A stretch of DNA of 64,000 nucleotides, taken from NCBI RefSeq assembly GCF_949298305.1, contig NZ_CASFWU010000013.1, forward strand, positions 14,670 through 78,669, given 5' to 3'. Source of the DNA: an uncultured Bacteroides sp. (GTDB taxonomy: Bacteria > Bacteroidota > Bacteroidia > Bacteroidales > Bacteroidaceae). Position numbers and translations under genes: made by a program. A model generated the notes under the pieces. That model worked only from the letters and a program-made list of their open reading frames with translations, searched no databases and was not told the origin of the DNA. This document shows, piece by piece, positions 50,384 through 59,925 of the stretch (position 1 is its first letter; each line of letters begins with the position of its first letter).

Positions 50384-52174
50384 ATGGCGGCTGGAGGTAA
50401 AAGTTTGTTGCAGCGCTTCATCATCTGGCGCGAGAATAACCTGAAGGAAAAGCAATTCATCTTGATACTCAGTTTCCTGGTAGGTATTTTTACGGCTTTG
50501 GCCGCCCTGATTCTGAAGGTCCTGATACACTGGATTCAGAATTTCCTGACGGAGAATTTTGATACGACGGAGGCCAACTATCTTTACTTGGTCTATCCGG
50601 TAGTAGGCATCTTTTTGGCGGGCCTGTTTGTGAGACATGTGGTGAAGGATGACATCAGCCACGGTGTCACCAAGATTCTGTATGCCATTTCTCGCCGGCA
50701 GGGGCGCATCAAGAGGCACAATACGTGGTCGTCCATTATAGCCAGTTCCATCACCATCGGGTTTGGTGGTTCGGTGGGAGCCGAGGCTCCGATTGTGCTG
50801 ACCGGTTCGGCCATCGGTTCCAACTTGGGCAATATATTCAAGATGGAGCACCGCACACTGATGCTGTTGGTAGGGTGTGGCGCGGCAGGTGCCGTGGCCG
50901 GTATTTTCAAGGCACCGATTGCGGGACTGGTCTTCACGCTGGAAGTCCTGATGATAGACCTGACCATGTCTTCCCTGCTGCCCCTGCTGATTTCGGCTGT
51001 GACGGCGGCCACTGTGTCTTACGTAGTGACGGGGCAGGAGGCCATGTTCAAGTTTCATCTGGATGAGGCATTCGAGCTTTCCCGCATTCCTTATGTCATT
51101 ATGCTGGGTGTTTTCTGCGGGTTGGTGTCTCTTTATTTCACGCGTGCCATGAACTCGGTGGAAGGTGTCTTTGGAAAACTGAAAGGGCCCTACAAGAAAC
51201 TGTTGGTGGGCGGACTGATGCTGAGCATATTGATTTTCCTTTTTCCGCCGCTCTACGGTGAAGGTTATGATACGATTGAACTGCTGCTGAACGGCAAAAG
51301 CACGCAGGAGTGGGATACCGTGATGAACAACTCTTTTTTCTATGGTCACGGTGAGCTGTTGCTGGTCTACCTGATGCTGATTATCCTGTTCAAGGTGTTC
51401 GCTTCGAGTGCCACCAACGGGGGCGGCGGTTGCGGCGGTATCTTTGCACCTTCGCTTTATTTGGGTTGTATTGCCGGCTTCGTGTTCTCGCACTTCAGCA
51501 ATGAATTTGAGGTGACGGCTTATCTGCCCGAGAAGAATTTCGCGCTGATGGGCATGGCTGGCGTGATGAGCGGCGTGATGCATGCGCCGTTGACAGGGGT
51601 TTTCCTCATTGCCGAACTGACGGGTGGTTACGACCTGTTTCTGCCGCTGATGATTGTTTCCGTGAGTTCTTATCTGACCATCATTGTGTTTGAACCGCAC
51701 AGTATCTACTCCATGCGTTTGGCCAAGAAAGGCGAACTGCTGACCCATCACAAGGACAAGGCTGTGCTGACGCTGATGAAAATGGAGAATGTGGTGGAGA
51801 CGGATTTTGTGACGGTGCATCCTGAAATGGACTTGGGGCAACTGGTGAAGGCCATAGCCACTTCGCACCGGAATATGTTTCCCGTGACGGACAAGGAAGG
51901 CCTGCTGCTTGGAGTGGTGGTGCTGGACGACATACGCAACATCATGTTCCGTCAGGAGCTTTATCACCGCTTCACGGTGGGCAAGCTGATGACTTCTGCT
52001 CCGACCCGGCTGCTGAATACGGACAGCATGGAGCAGGTGATGCGTGCTTTCGATGATACCCAGGCGTGGAACCTGCCCGTGGTGGATGAGGAAGGAAAGT
52101 ATCTGGGATTTGTGTCCAAATCGAAGATATTCAATTCGTATCGCGAGGTGCTGGTCCACTTCTCGGAAGACTGA
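50384..52174 (+). CDS. ClC family chloride channel/antiporter with CBS pair
   Basis: 596 residues. The membrane part (about 20-440) has the ClC motifs GFGGSVGAEAPIVLTGSAIGS, with the gating glutamate kept as E134, and GGGGCGGIFAPSLYLG. The C-terminal cytoplasmic part (about 450-590) is a CBS-domain pair (FVTVHPEMDLGQLVKAIATS and LNTDSMEQVMRAFDDTQAWNLPVVDEEGKYLGFVSKS) that usually binds adenine nucleotides. The gating Glu suggests an H+/Cl- exchanger. The start is 2 bp after tsaC. Confidence 0.92.
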   Translation: MAAGGKSLLQRFIIWRENNLKEKQFILILSFLVGIFTALAALILKVLIHWIQNFLTENFDTTEANYLYLVYPVVGIFLAGLFVRHVVKDDISHGVTKILYAISRRQGRIKRHNTWSSIIASSITIGFGGSVGAEAPIVLTGSAIGSNLGNIFKMEHRTLMLLVGCGAAGAVAGIFKAPIAGLVFTLEVLMIDLTMSSLLPLLISAVTAATVSYVVTGQEAMFKFHLDEAFELSRIPYVIMLGVFCGLVSLYFTRAMNSVEGVFGKLKGPYKKLLVGGLMLSILIFLFPPLYGEGYDTIELLLNGKSTQEWDTVMNNSFFYGHGELLLVYLMLIILFKVFASSATNGGGGCGGIFAPSLYLGCIAGFVFSHFSNEFEVTAYLPEKNFALMGMAGVMSGVMHAPLTGVFLIAELTGGYDLFLPLMIVSVSSYLTIIVFEPHSIYSMRLAKKGELLTHHKDKAVLTLMKMENVVETDFVTVHPEMDLGQLVKAIATSHRNMFPVTDKEGLLLGVVVLDDIRNIMFRQELYHRFTVGKLMTSAPTRLLNTDSMEQVMRAFDDTQAWNLPVVDEEGKYLGFVSKSKIFNSYREVLVHFSED

Positions 52175-52277
52175 CAGGAGTGAGTGATTGCATTTCAAGA
52201 CAAAAAATAATGAAGAATGAGGAATGGAGCATTTATTCATCACTTATCATTAACCATTTACCATTCATAAGAAAAGG

Positions 52278-52377
52278 TATTGGCTTAACTCCTTAACTGC
52301 AACCCGTTAATAAACTTGCGAGATTTGAATTCTTAATTCCTTAACTGCCTGGTGGAAATTTGTTTCAGAAACTTAAG
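52278..52377. repeat. MITE-like intergenic repeat, right half only (copy 4)
   Basis: TATTGGCTTAACTCC, later a GGAAATTTGTTTCAG end and GAAACTTAAG match the right half of copies 1-2. Its end is 8 bp before the fmt ATG, so it forms most of the fmt 5' region. Upstream (52202-52270) lie GAATGAGGAATGG and ATTAACCATT words also common to such spacers. Confidence 0.7.
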
Positions 52378-52385
52378 CTCGATAT

Positions 52386-53354
52386 ATGAAGAAAGAAGAT
52401 TTGAGAATCGTTTATATGGGGACTCCCGAATTTGCGGTGGAGTCTTTGCGTTGCCTGGTGGAGGGCGGTTATAATGTGGTAGGTGTCATCACCATGCCCG
52501 ACAAACCCGCCGGACGCGGACACAAATTGCAATACTCGCCTGTGAAGCAATATGCGTTGGAGCACAACCTGCCCCTGCTTCAGCCCGAGAAACTGAAGAA
52601 TGAGGAGTTCTTGGAGGCGTTGCGTGCCTGGAAGGCCGACTTGCAGATTGTGGTGGCTTTCCGTATGCTGCCCGAGGTGGTGTGGAACATGCCCCGCCTG
52701 GGTACCTTCAACCTTCATGCCTCTCTGTTGCCCCAGTATCGGGGAGCGGCGCCCATCAACTGGGCTGTCATCAACGGTGATACGGAGACAGGCATCACCA
52801 CCTTTTTCCTGAAGCACGAGATTGATACGGGCGAGGTGATACAGCAGGTACGGGTGCCGATAGCCGATACGGACGACGTAGGCATTGTGCACGACAAACT
52901 GATGATGCTGGGCGGTAAACTGGTGACCGAGACGGTAGATGCCATCTTGGCGGGTACGGTGAAGAGCATTCCTCAAGAACAAATGGTTGCCTGCGGCGAA
53001 CTGCGTCCTGCGCCGAAGATATTCAAGGAAACCTGCCGCATTGACTGGAACCAGCCCGTGAAGCGGATTTATGATTTTGTGCGCGGACTTTCGCCTTATC
53101 CCGCAGCCTGGACGGAACTGGTCCAACCGGACGGACAGACGCTGGTGCTGAAGGTTTTTGAGACGGAAAAGATTGACAAGGAACATCAGCTGGAACCGGG
53201 TACTTTGCTGACAGACGGCAAGACCTACCTCCGCGTGGCTGCCGCAGACGGGTTTGTGGGTATCCGTTCCTTGCAGTTGCCCGGCAAGAAGCGGCTGAAA
53301 ACCGATGAATTGTTGCGCGGATTCCGATTGGCGGAGAATAGCAGGGTACAATAA
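52386..53354 (+). CDS. fmt: Methionyl-tRNA formyltransferase
   Basis: 322 residues. Formylates initiator Met-tRNA. Signatures: RIVYMGTPEFAVESL (about 7-21), the formyl-folate binding site with LNLHASLLPQYRGAAPINWAVINGD variant (FNLHASLLPQYRGAAPIN, about 110-128), and a C-terminal OB-like domain with GLSPYPAAWTEL. Length is typical. A repeat copy directly precedes the start and another follows the stop. Confidence 0.96.
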   Translation: MKKEDLRIVYMGTPEFAVESLRCLVEGGYNVVGVITMPDKPAGRGHKLQYSPVKQYALEHNLPLLQPEKLKNEEFLEALRAWKADLQIVVAFRMLPEVVWNMPRLGTFNLHASLLPQYRGAAPINWAVINGDTETGITTFFLKHEIDTGEVIQQVRVPIADTDDVGIVHDKLMMLGGKLVTETVDAILAGTVKSIPQEQMVACGELRPAPKIFKETCRIDWNQPVKRIYDFVRGLSPYPAAWTELVQPDGQTLVLKVFETEKIDKEHQLEPGTLLTDGKTYLRVAAADGFVGIRSLQLPGKKRLKTDELLRGFRLAENSRVQ

Positions 53355-53361
53355 GGGTATT

Positions 53362-53667
53362 CAAGTTTCGCTTTTACCGAATTGAAAATCGGCGGAGCCA
53401 AACTTGCAGGAGTTAGAGGAGTTAGAAGGAAGCCCCCTCCAACTCCCCCCGAAGGGGGAGAGATTCCGTCAGGGCGGGCTTAGAAGTTAAAGGCCAATAG
53501 ATAAGATAATGAAGAATGAAGAACGAAGAATTTCTACGGCTCATTAATCATTTACCATTAATCATTAACCATTACAAGACTATCGGCTTTGACTTCTAAC
53601 AGAGCAAAGCGAAGTGATAACTTCTATAACTTCTTAACTTCCAGTGAAATATCAAACCCGAAACTTG
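53362..53667. repeat. MITE-like intergenic repeat, copy 3
   Basis: Begins CAAGTTTCGC and ends CGAAACTTG. Its first about 110 bp match copy 2. The interior is interrupted by GAATGAAGAACGAAGAA and ATTAACCATT words (53505-53580), making it longer than copies 1 and 2. Confidence 0.8.
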
Positions 53668-53829
53668 GGTAAGGGTAGAATTGGGGTGTTCTCTACCGAA
53701 GGAGCCTTTTAGAGGTTGAAAGCCAACAGCTCGGTTTCCGAAACCATGGGCTGATTAGCTCCCGGATAATTCCTTTTAACTCCCCTGAAATTGCAAATCA
53801 ATTCCGTTTGACTACATAATCAAAGAGAG

Positions 53830-54354
53830 ATGGCAAATATTGCATTCAAAAAACTTGTCGAACAAGAATACGCTAAGTTTCGGGAAGATGTGAAAGATGT
53901 TTTTTCCATAGCCGTCATTGAAACATTCGGGCATCCGGATAGTCAGGAAGAAATTATTCCGGATAGCGACATAGATGCGTCCTTATATAATCCCCAATGT
54001 GAAACGTTGGCTGTATATGCAGATGGGGAGAAAGTCGGGGGTGTCGTTGTCAAGATTGACTCTCAAACAGGAATTAACTGGTTGGATTTGTTTTATATTT
54101 ATCCTGACAGACATGGGCAGGGGCTTGGACTTCAAATATGGCGAAGTTTGGAGAAAAGATACCCCAAGACGCGAGTATGGCGTCTGATAACGCCCTATTT
54201 TGAGAAACGCAATATACATTTTTATGTAAACAAATGTGGGTTTAAGATTGTAGAGTTTTTCAATAAGGTTCATCGGGACTCTTCTCTGCATTCCGGAAGA
54301 AACGACTTCCATGATGAGTATTTTATATTTGAAAAGATAGTGGATTTTTCGTGA
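53830..54354 (+). CDS. GNAT family N-acetyltransferase
   Basis: 174 residues. The acetyl-CoA-binding motif A is visible as LDLFYIYPDRHGQGLGLQIWRSLEKRYP (about 88-115, R/Q-x-x-G-x-G/A form) and motif B as NIHFYVNKCGFKIVEFF. Substrate unknown. Codon use is AT-richer than the neighbours, and the gene lies between a repeat and an intergenic spacer, so it may be a recent arrival. Confidence 0.85.
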   Translation: MANIAFKKLVEQEYAKFREDVKDVFSIAVIETFGHPDSQEEIIPDSDIDASLYNPQCETLAVYADGEKVGGVVVKIDSQTGINWLDLFYIYPDRHGQGLGLQIWRSLEKRYPKTRVWRLITPYFEKRNIHFYVNKCGFKIVEFFNKVHRDSSLHSGRNDFHDEYFIFEKIVDFS

Positions 54355-54454
54355 TTGAAGTTTCGGATTTGACCTTCCCCCAGGAGGTTGAAAAGTTATT
54401 CCCGGCATGATTGCGTTTATGTGTGCTTTTCTGTGGTTATTCCATAGATTCTTT

Positions 54455-54462
54455 GTACATTT
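54455..54462 (+). promoter_or_regulatory. Bacteroidetes -7 box (TACATTTG) before rpe
   Basis: Exact TAnnTTTG match, 107 bp before the rpe ATG; a TGTG 20 bp upstream is a weak -33. Confidence 0.5.
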
Positions 54463-54568
54463 GTAAAACATTAGGCAGTGTCCCGGTGGCAGGCTCAAGT
54501 CGGATTGGGCTGTCGGCTGTCGGCGATAACCGCTGTAATTGTGTGACCTTTAAATCAAAGTTGCTGTT

Positions 54569-55219
54569 ATGAAACCTATTATATGTCCTTCTATCCTGTC
54601 GGCCGACTTTGCCAACCTGGGCCGTGACATCGAGATGTTGAACCGCAGTGAAGCAGACTGGATTCATATTGACATCATGGACGGGGTGTTTGTGCCGAAT
54701 ATTTCTTTCGGCTTTCCCGTCCTGAAGTATGTTGCCAGGCTGGCGCGCAAACCGCTGGATGTGCATCTGATGATTGTGCAGCCCGAGAAGTTCATTCCGG
54801 AGGTAAAGGCGCTGGGAGCTCACGTGATGAATGTGCACTACGAAGCCTGTCCGCATCTGCACCGTGTGGTGCAGCAGATTCGTGAGGCTGGTATGCAACC
54901 GGCGGTGACTATCAATCCGGCTACTCCGGTCGCTTTGCTGAAAGACATTATCTGCGATGTCTATATGGTGCTGGTGATGAGTGTCAATCCCGGATTCGGC
55001 GGGCAAAAGTTCATAGAACATTCTGTTGACAAGGTACGTGAGTTGCGCGAACTCATCAGGGAAAGCGGGTCGCAAGCCTTGATAGAGGTAGATGGCGGCG
55101 TGAACAGGGAGACTGGAGCCCGGCTGGTGGCAGCGGGCGCTGATGCGCTGGTGGCAGGCAGTGCCGTGTTCTCGGCGCCGAATCAGGAGGAGGCAATCAG
55201 TGTGCTGAAGAGGCTTTGA
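54569..55219 (+). CDS. rpe: Ribulose-phosphate 3-epimerase
   Basis: 216 residues, TIM barrel. Interconverts ribulose 5-phosphate and xylulose 5-phosphate in the pentose phosphate pathway. Signatures: CPSILSADFANLG (5-17), WIHIDIMDGVFVPNISFG (metal His and catalytic Asp), VHLMI, VMSVNPGFGGQKF and EVDGGVNRETG (second catalytic Asp). Length typical. The comEC frame begins 4 bp before its end. Confidence 0.96.
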   Translation: MKPIICPSILSADFANLGRDIEMLNRSEADWIHIDIMDGVFVPNISFGFPVLKYVARLARKPLDVHLMIVQPEKFIPEVKALGAHVMNVHYEACPHLHRVVQQIREAGMQPAVTINPATPVALLKDIICDVYMVLVMSVNPGFGGQKFIEHSVDKVRELRELIRESGSQALIEVDGGVNRETGARLVAAGADALVAGSAVFSAPNQEEAISVLKRL

Positions 55220-57300
55220 CTTCCGGCGGCCTACAACAATATCCTCTCCTGCGGCCGCTGATGTTACTGGCCGGAGGAATCGTATGTGGGGAGGCGTTTC
55301 CTCTCCATATACCTGTGGAGGTTGCTCTGCTTGTTTTCTGCCTTTTGTGCGGAGTGATGGTGGTGCTTTACCGCTGTGAGCGGACGGGGCTGTTCGGTGG
55401 AGCGGTTTTTCTCTTCTTTTTTGGTTATGGCTACTGGATTACAGACCATCGTCTGGCACAAGTACGTTATGACTTTTCAAAAGAGGAGGTCATCTGTAAG
55501 GTATCGGTCTGCGAGGAGCCGGAGGAAAAAGAGCGGAGTATTTTGTGCCGTTCTGTCGTGGAGGGAGAATGGAAGGATACCGTGTTTGTGAGGAATGACG
55601 GACGACCTCTCTTTTTGCTTTATTTCCCAAAAGATTCCCTTTCCCGTGGTTTGCGCAGGGGAGACCGGCTGCTGGTTCATGCCAAACTGACTCCTCCCTC
55701 GGTCAGTCGGATTCCCGACGGATTTGACTATGCCCGCTATTTGAGGCACCGGGGCGTGAGCGGTACGGCCTATGTTCCCGAAGGACACTGGATGAAAACC
55801 GGGCACAGTGATTCGCGTTCCTTTCGCCAGGCGGCGCTGGATATGAGGGAAAAGGTGGTGGATTTGTACCGTAGTTTGGGATTCCAAGGGGATGAGCTGG
55901 CTGTGCTTTCGGCCCTGACTGTGGGCGACAAGGATGAACTGAGCGATGAAATCGTGGAGACTTATTCCGTATCAGGAGCCAGTCATGTATTGGCGCTTTC
56001 GGGACTGCATATCGGATTTATCTATGGTCTGTTCTTTTTCTTCTTTTCGCGGCTGTGGTTACGCTGGCATTATTTGAAGATTCCCCTGTCGTTGCTCATA
56101 ATAATCCTTTTGTGGCTGTTTGCCCTGCTGACCGGATTGCCTGCCTCGTTGGTGCGTTCGGTAACGATGTGCTCGTTGCTGATTTTGGCTGGTATCCAGT
56201 CGGAGCAGGTGTTCAGCTTGGATTCGTTGTTGGCGACCGCTTTCCTGATGTTGTTTTTCCATCCATTGTGGCTTTTCGACGTCGGCTTCCAGCTTTCTTT
56301 TCTGTCGGTTGCCTCCATTCTGCTGATACAGCCGCGGCTGTATGCTGTGTGGAAGGTGAAAAACGTTTTCTTGCGGAAGGTCTGGGGGATGATGACCGTG
56401 TCGGTGGCCGCCCAGATAGGGGTGGCACCTTTGATTGCTTTCTATTTCTCCCGTTTCTCCACCCATTTCCTGCTGACGAACTTGTTTGTGGTGCCGCTGG
56501 TGGCTTTTGTCATGTACTCGGCGGTATTGTTGCTGGTACTTACTCCTTTCCCTTTTTTACAGGGGCTGTTGGTGCCGTTCACAAAAGCGTTGCTTGGCTT
56601 GCAGAATGAGGGGCTCCGTTGGATTGAAAGACTTCCCTATTCTTCGGTTGACGGCATCTGGGTGGATTTTGGGGTCTTGTTGTCGCTTTACCTGTTTTTG
56701 TGGTGTGCCTATCGTTTTTTCAGGATGCATACGGGGCGCAATGCTTGCTGGTGTATGGCTGCACTGTTGATTACTCTTTCCTTATATACAGGCGACCGTA
56801 TCTGCTCCATGCCTCGTGCCGGAATTGTCTTTTACAATGTACGGGGTTGCCCGGCGGTTCATTGCCTGACGGACGGCCGTCGCTCTTGGCTGGTTTGTAC
56901 CGACAGCCTGGCAGATGTGAGTCCGTTGCATCAAGCCATGTCTTCCCATTGGAACCGCATGCATTTGCAACCTCCGGTTGTTGTCCGTGGCAATTATACG
57001 GATGGGGCTTTGTGGGTAGAGAATCAGATTGTGTCTTATGCAGGAAAACGTGTGTGCATAGTCAGTGATGGCCGATGGGAGGATTGGGTCACCAATGCTC
57101 CTCTTCCGGTCGATTATCTTTATCTGGCCAAAGGCTATTCGGGCAGTGTATCGGATTTGGTGTCTTTGTTTGTCGCCGGCAAAGTGGTGGTGGACGCTTC
57201 TTTGCCAGCTTATCAGCGTAGAGAGATTCTGGAAGATTGTATCCGTCTGAAACTTCCGTACAAGATTCTTGAAAAAGACAGAGTGCTGGAAGAGTGGTGA
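55216..57300 (+). CDS. ComEC/Rec2 family membrane protein
   Basis: 694 residues if begun at the TTG 55216, overlapping the rpe stop (TTGA); an ATG at 55261 is the alternative and would trim 15 residues. An N-terminal DUF4131-like part with two membrane helices (about 15-190), then the Competence domain (about 215-490: SALTVGDKDELSDEIVETYSVSGASHVLALSGLHIGFIYG), which forms the channel for incoming single-stranded DNA. The C-terminal metallo-beta-lactamase nuclease domain of Bacillus ComEC is missing; only about 150 beta-rich residues follow. This shorter form is usual in Bacteroidetes as far as I recall. The DNA uptake role is inferred. Confidence 0.88.
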   Translation: MTSGGLQQYPLLRPLMLLAGGIVCGEAFPLHIPVEVALLVFCLLCGVMVVLYRCERTGLFGGAVFLFFFGYGYWITDHRLAQVRYDFSKEEVICKVSVCEEPEEKERSILCRSVVEGEWKDTVFVRNDGRPLFLLYFPKDSLSRGLRRGDRLLVHAKLTPPSVSRIPDGFDYARYLRHRGVSGTAYVPEGHWMKTGHSDSRSFRQAALDMREKVVDLYRSLGFQGDELAVLSALTVGDKDELSDEIVETYSVSGASHVLALSGLHIGFIYGLFFFFFSRLWLRWHYLKIPLSLLIIILLWLFALLTGLPASLVRSVTMCSLLILAGIQSEQVFSLDSLLATAFLMLFFHPLWLFDVGFQLSFLSVASILLIQPRLYAVWKVKNVFLRKVWGMMTVSVAAQIGVAPLIAFYFSRFSTHFLLTNLFVVPLVAFVMYSAVLLLVLTPFPFLQGLLVPFTKALLGLQNEGLRWIERLPYSSVDGIWVDFGVLLSLYLFLWCAYRFFRMHTGRNACWCMAALLITLSLYTGDRICSMPRAGIVFYNVRGCPAVHCLTDGRRSWLVCTDSLADVSPLHQAMSSHWNRMHLQPPVVVRGNYTDGALWVENQIVSYAGKRVCIVSDGRWEDWVTNAPLPVDYLYLAKGYSGSVSDLVSLFVAGKVVVDASLPAYQRREILEDCIRLKLPYKILEKDRVLEEW

Positions 57301-57368
57301 ACATTTTCCTTAGTATATGTGAAGGAACGTTTTTTTACGATCTGAGGGAAGATTTTCATTTGGCTAAA

Positions 57369-57400
57369 ATTGGGTAAGTAGTCGGATAATGTTATCTTTG
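57369..57400 (+). promoter_or_regulatory. Promoter of the HAD-hotdog gene
   Basis: ATTG (57369-57372), 20 bp, TATCTTTG (57393-57400); the ATG is 34 bp further. Confidence 0.6.
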
Positions 57401-57434
57401 TAACATTTAGTAATCATCATAAAACGGTACGATC

Positions 57435-58667
57435 ATGAAGTATAAATTATTGGTTCTCGATGTGGACGGAACGCTTCTTAACGAGGCGAAGGAAATCAGT
57501 AGACGTACCTTGTCCGCTTTGCTGAAAGTTCAGCAAATGGGTGTACGTGTTGTGTTGGCATCCGGCAGACCGACATACGGACTGTTGCCGTTGGCAAAAA
57601 AACTGGAATTGGGCAATTATGGCGGATTTATCCTTTCCTATAACGGTTCCCAGATTATCAATGCCCAGAATGGGGAAATTCTGTTTGAACGCCGTATCAG
57701 TCCGGAGATGCTGCCCTATATTGAGAAGAAAGCCCGGAAGAACGGCTTTGCTCTGTTTACTTACCATGATGATACCATCATAACGAACTCTCCTGAAAAC
57801 GAACATGTCCGGGCGGAGGCTTTGCTGAACAACCAGAGCGTAATTGAGGAGGAGGAATTTTCTACGGCTGTAGACTTTGCCCCCAGCAAATGTATGCTGG
57901 TCAGTGACGACGAGGCTGCGCTGGTCGGTTTGGAAGAGCATTGGAAGAAACGCCTGGACGGCGTGCTGGATGTGTTCCGTTCCGAGCCTTATTTCTTGGA
58001 AGTGGTGCCCTGCGGTGTGGATAAAGCCAATACGTTAGGAGCCTTGATGGAACAGCTGGGAGTGACGCGTGAGGAAGTGATGGCCATTGGTGACGGTACC
58101 TGCGATGTGGCCATGCTCCAGTTGGCCGGGATGGGAATTGCGATGGGACATGCGGAGGACTCGGTTAAGGTGTGTGCCGATTATGTGACCGCTACAAATG
58201 AGGAAGACGGTGTGGCAGTCGCCGTCGAGAAGATGATATTGGCCGAAATCCGTGCCACAACGATTCCATTGGACCAACTGAATGCACAGGCACGCCATGC
58301 TCTGATGGGAAATTTGGGCATTCAATACACTTACGCTTCGCAAGACCGTGTGGAGGCTACAATGCCGGTGGATCATCGTACCCGCCAACCTTTTGGCGTG
58401 CTTCATGGAGGTGCTACGCTTGCGTTGGCCGAGACGGTGGCCGGACTGGGTTCCATGATTCTGTGCCAGCCTGATGAGATGGTGGTGGGAATGCAGGTAA
58501 GTGGAAATCATATTTCGTCGGCCCTTGAGGGGGATACGGTGCGTGCAGTGGGTACCATTGTTCACAAGGGACGTTCGTCGCACGTATGGAATGTGGATGT
58601 ATTTACTTCTACCAACAAGCTGGTTTCATCGGTTCGTGTAGTGAACAGTGTGATGAAAAAGAGATAA
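57435..58667 (+). CDS. Cof-type HAD phosphatase fused to a PaaI-like hotdog thioesterase
   Basis: 410 residues. The N-terminal HAD-IIB phosphatase (about 1-270) has motif I LDVDGTLL (D9 nucleophile, D11), motif II ASGRP, the Lys region and motif IV GDGTCDVAML, where the usual GDGxND Asn is Cys. The C-terminal part (about 283-408) is a hotdog thioesterase: RVEATMPVDHRTRQPFGVLHGGATLALAETVAG and HISSALEGDTVRAVGTIVHKGRSSHVW, as in DHNA-CoA thioesterases of menaquinone synthesis. One open frame covers both, with no stop between. The two activities may act on sugar or cofactor phosphates and an acyl-CoA, but no shared pathway is proven. Confidence 0.88.
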   Translation: MKYKLLVLDVDGTLLNEAKEISRRTLSALLKVQQMGVRVVLASGRPTYGLLPLAKKLELGNYGGFILSYNGSQIINAQNGEILFERRISPEMLPYIEKKARKNGFALFTYHDDTIITNSPENEHVRAEALLNNQSVIEEEEFSTAVDFAPSKCMLVSDDEAALVGLEEHWKKRLDGVLDVFRSEPYFLEVVPCGVDKANTLGALMEQLGVTREEVMAIGDGTCDVAMLQLAGMGIAMGHAEDSVKVCADYVTATNEEDGVAVAVEKMILAEIRATTIPLDQLNAQARHALMGNLGIQYTYASQDRVEATMPVDHRTRQPFGVLHGGATLALAETVAGLGSMILCQPDEMVVGMQVSGNHISSALEGDTVRAVGTIVHKGRSSHVWNVDVFTSTNKLVSSVRVVNSVMKKR

Positions 58668-58682
58668 TTCCTTTGTTTCTTG

Positions 58683-58714
58683 TTGGCTGGCTTTTGAACT
58701 TTTAGTACTTTTGT
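58683..58714 (+). promoter_or_regulatory. Promoter of nrnA-like gene
   Basis: GTTG (58683-58686), 20 bp, TACTTTTG (58707-58714); 70 bp before the ATG. Confidence 0.55.
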
Positions 58715-58784
58715 CACTTCATAAACTGGCGGGTGGAGAGAACAGCGCTCTTCGTCCGCCTCTAATTGTAAAAATATAAAGCTC

Positions 58785-59822
58785 ATGTTGACAAAAGTAA
58801 TAGGACAAGCTCAGATAGACCACTTTGCCAAGTGGCTGGATCGTTCGGAAAAAATTGTTATCGTTTCTCACATGTCGCCGGATGGTGATGCCGTCGGCTC
58901 TTCATTGGGCCTGTGGCATTTTCTGAATTCACAGGATAAGACTGTGAACGTAATAGTCCCCAATGCTTTTCCCGATTTTCTCAGATGGATGCCGGGCAGT
59001 AAGGATATCCTGTTGTATGACCGTTACAAAGAGTTTGCCGACGAACTGATAGCCGATGCCGACGTTATTTGTTGTCTGGATTTCAACGCCATCAACCGTA
59101 TTGGCAACATGAAAGATGCCGTACTGGCTTCACCGGCCCGGAAGATTTTGATTGATCATCATCTCTATCCCGAGGATTTCTGCCGCATCGTGATTTCCCA
59201 TCCTAACATTTCGTCTACTTCCGAGCTGGTATTCCGGTTGATTTGCCGGCTGGGCTATTTCAGTGACATCACCAAACCTTGTGCGGAATGTATCTATACG
59301 GGCATGATGACCGATACGGGTGGGTTTACCTATAATTCCAACAGTCAGGAAATCTATTTCATCATCAGCGAACTGCTTTCCAAGGGCATCGACAAAGATG
59401 AAATCTATCGTAAGGTGTACAATACTTATTCCGAAAGCCGCCTGCGTCTGATGGGGCATGTGTTGACCCAGATGCAGGTTTATCCGGATCATCATGCAGC
59501 ATTGATTACATTGACCAAGAAGGAGCAGGATTCCTTCAACTATATTCGAGGTGACAGCGAAGGATTTGTCAACATCCCGTTGAGCATCAAAGGGGTGGTG
59601 TTCTCTTGTTTTTTGCGTGAAGACACCGAGAAGCCGATGATTAAGGTCTCGTTGCGTTCGGTCGGGAAGTTTCCCTGCAATCAGCTGGCAGCGGAATTCT
59701 TTGGCGGAGGCGGTCATCTGAATGCGTCGGGCGGCGAATTTTATGGTACGCTGGAGGAAGCCAAAAAGGTTCTGGAAGAGGCTTTGGAGAAATACAAGCC
59801 TTTGCTGAATGCCAAAGGATAA
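58785..59822 (+). CDS. DHH/DHHA1 phosphoesterase, NrnA-like
   Basis: 345 residues, cytoplasmic. The NrnA group degrades short oligoribonucleotides and dephosphorylates 3'-phosphoadenosine 5'-phosphate. Motifs: VSHMSPDGDAVGSSLGL (about 26-42), CLDFNAINR, the DHH motif LIDHHLYPED (about 123-132), GMMTDTGGFTYNS, and DHHA1 GGGGHLNASGG (about 306-316). Length typical. It has its own promoter. Confidence 0.92.
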   Translation: MLTKVIGQAQIDHFAKWLDRSEKIVIVSHMSPDGDAVGSSLGLWHFLNSQDKTVNVIVPNAFPDFLRWMPGSKDILLYDRYKEFADELIADADVICCLDFNAINRIGNMKDAVLASPARKILIDHHLYPEDFCRIVISHPNISSTSELVFRLICRLGYFSDITKPCAECIYTGMMTDTGGFTYNSNSQEIYFIISELLSKGIDKDEIYRKVYNTYSESRLRLMGHVLTQMQVYPDHHAALITLTKKEQDSFNYIRGDSEGFVNIPLSIKGVVFSCFLREDTEKPMIKVSLRSVGKFPCNQLAAEFFGGGGHLNASGGEFYGTLEEAKKVLEEALEKYKPLLNAKG

Positions 59823-59894
59823 AAAAAGTTCTGGCACAAAGGTTAAAAGTTACGAACTTTGGCCTTGCCGCTTTTAATTGTCGGCTAAATCAAA

Positions 59895-59902
59895 TACTTT
59901 TG
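59895..59902 (+). promoter_or_regulatory. Bacteroidetes -7 box (TACTTTTG) before DUF4827
   Basis: Exact TAnnTTTG match, 23 bp before the ATG; no good TTTG at -33 spacing. Confidence 0.5.
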
Positions 59903-59925
59903 TGCAAAATTATTAATCAACAGAA

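Noticed and set aside
50300..52243. 647-residue minus-strand frame opposite the ClC gene
   Set aside because: His/Gln/Arg-rich shadow; ClC and CBS motifs are on the plus strand.
53668..53829. Further copy of the MITE-like repeat before the GNAT gene
   Set aside because: Some words (GAAAGCCAACAG, CTCCC) recall the repeat, but order and ends do not match; too weak to call.
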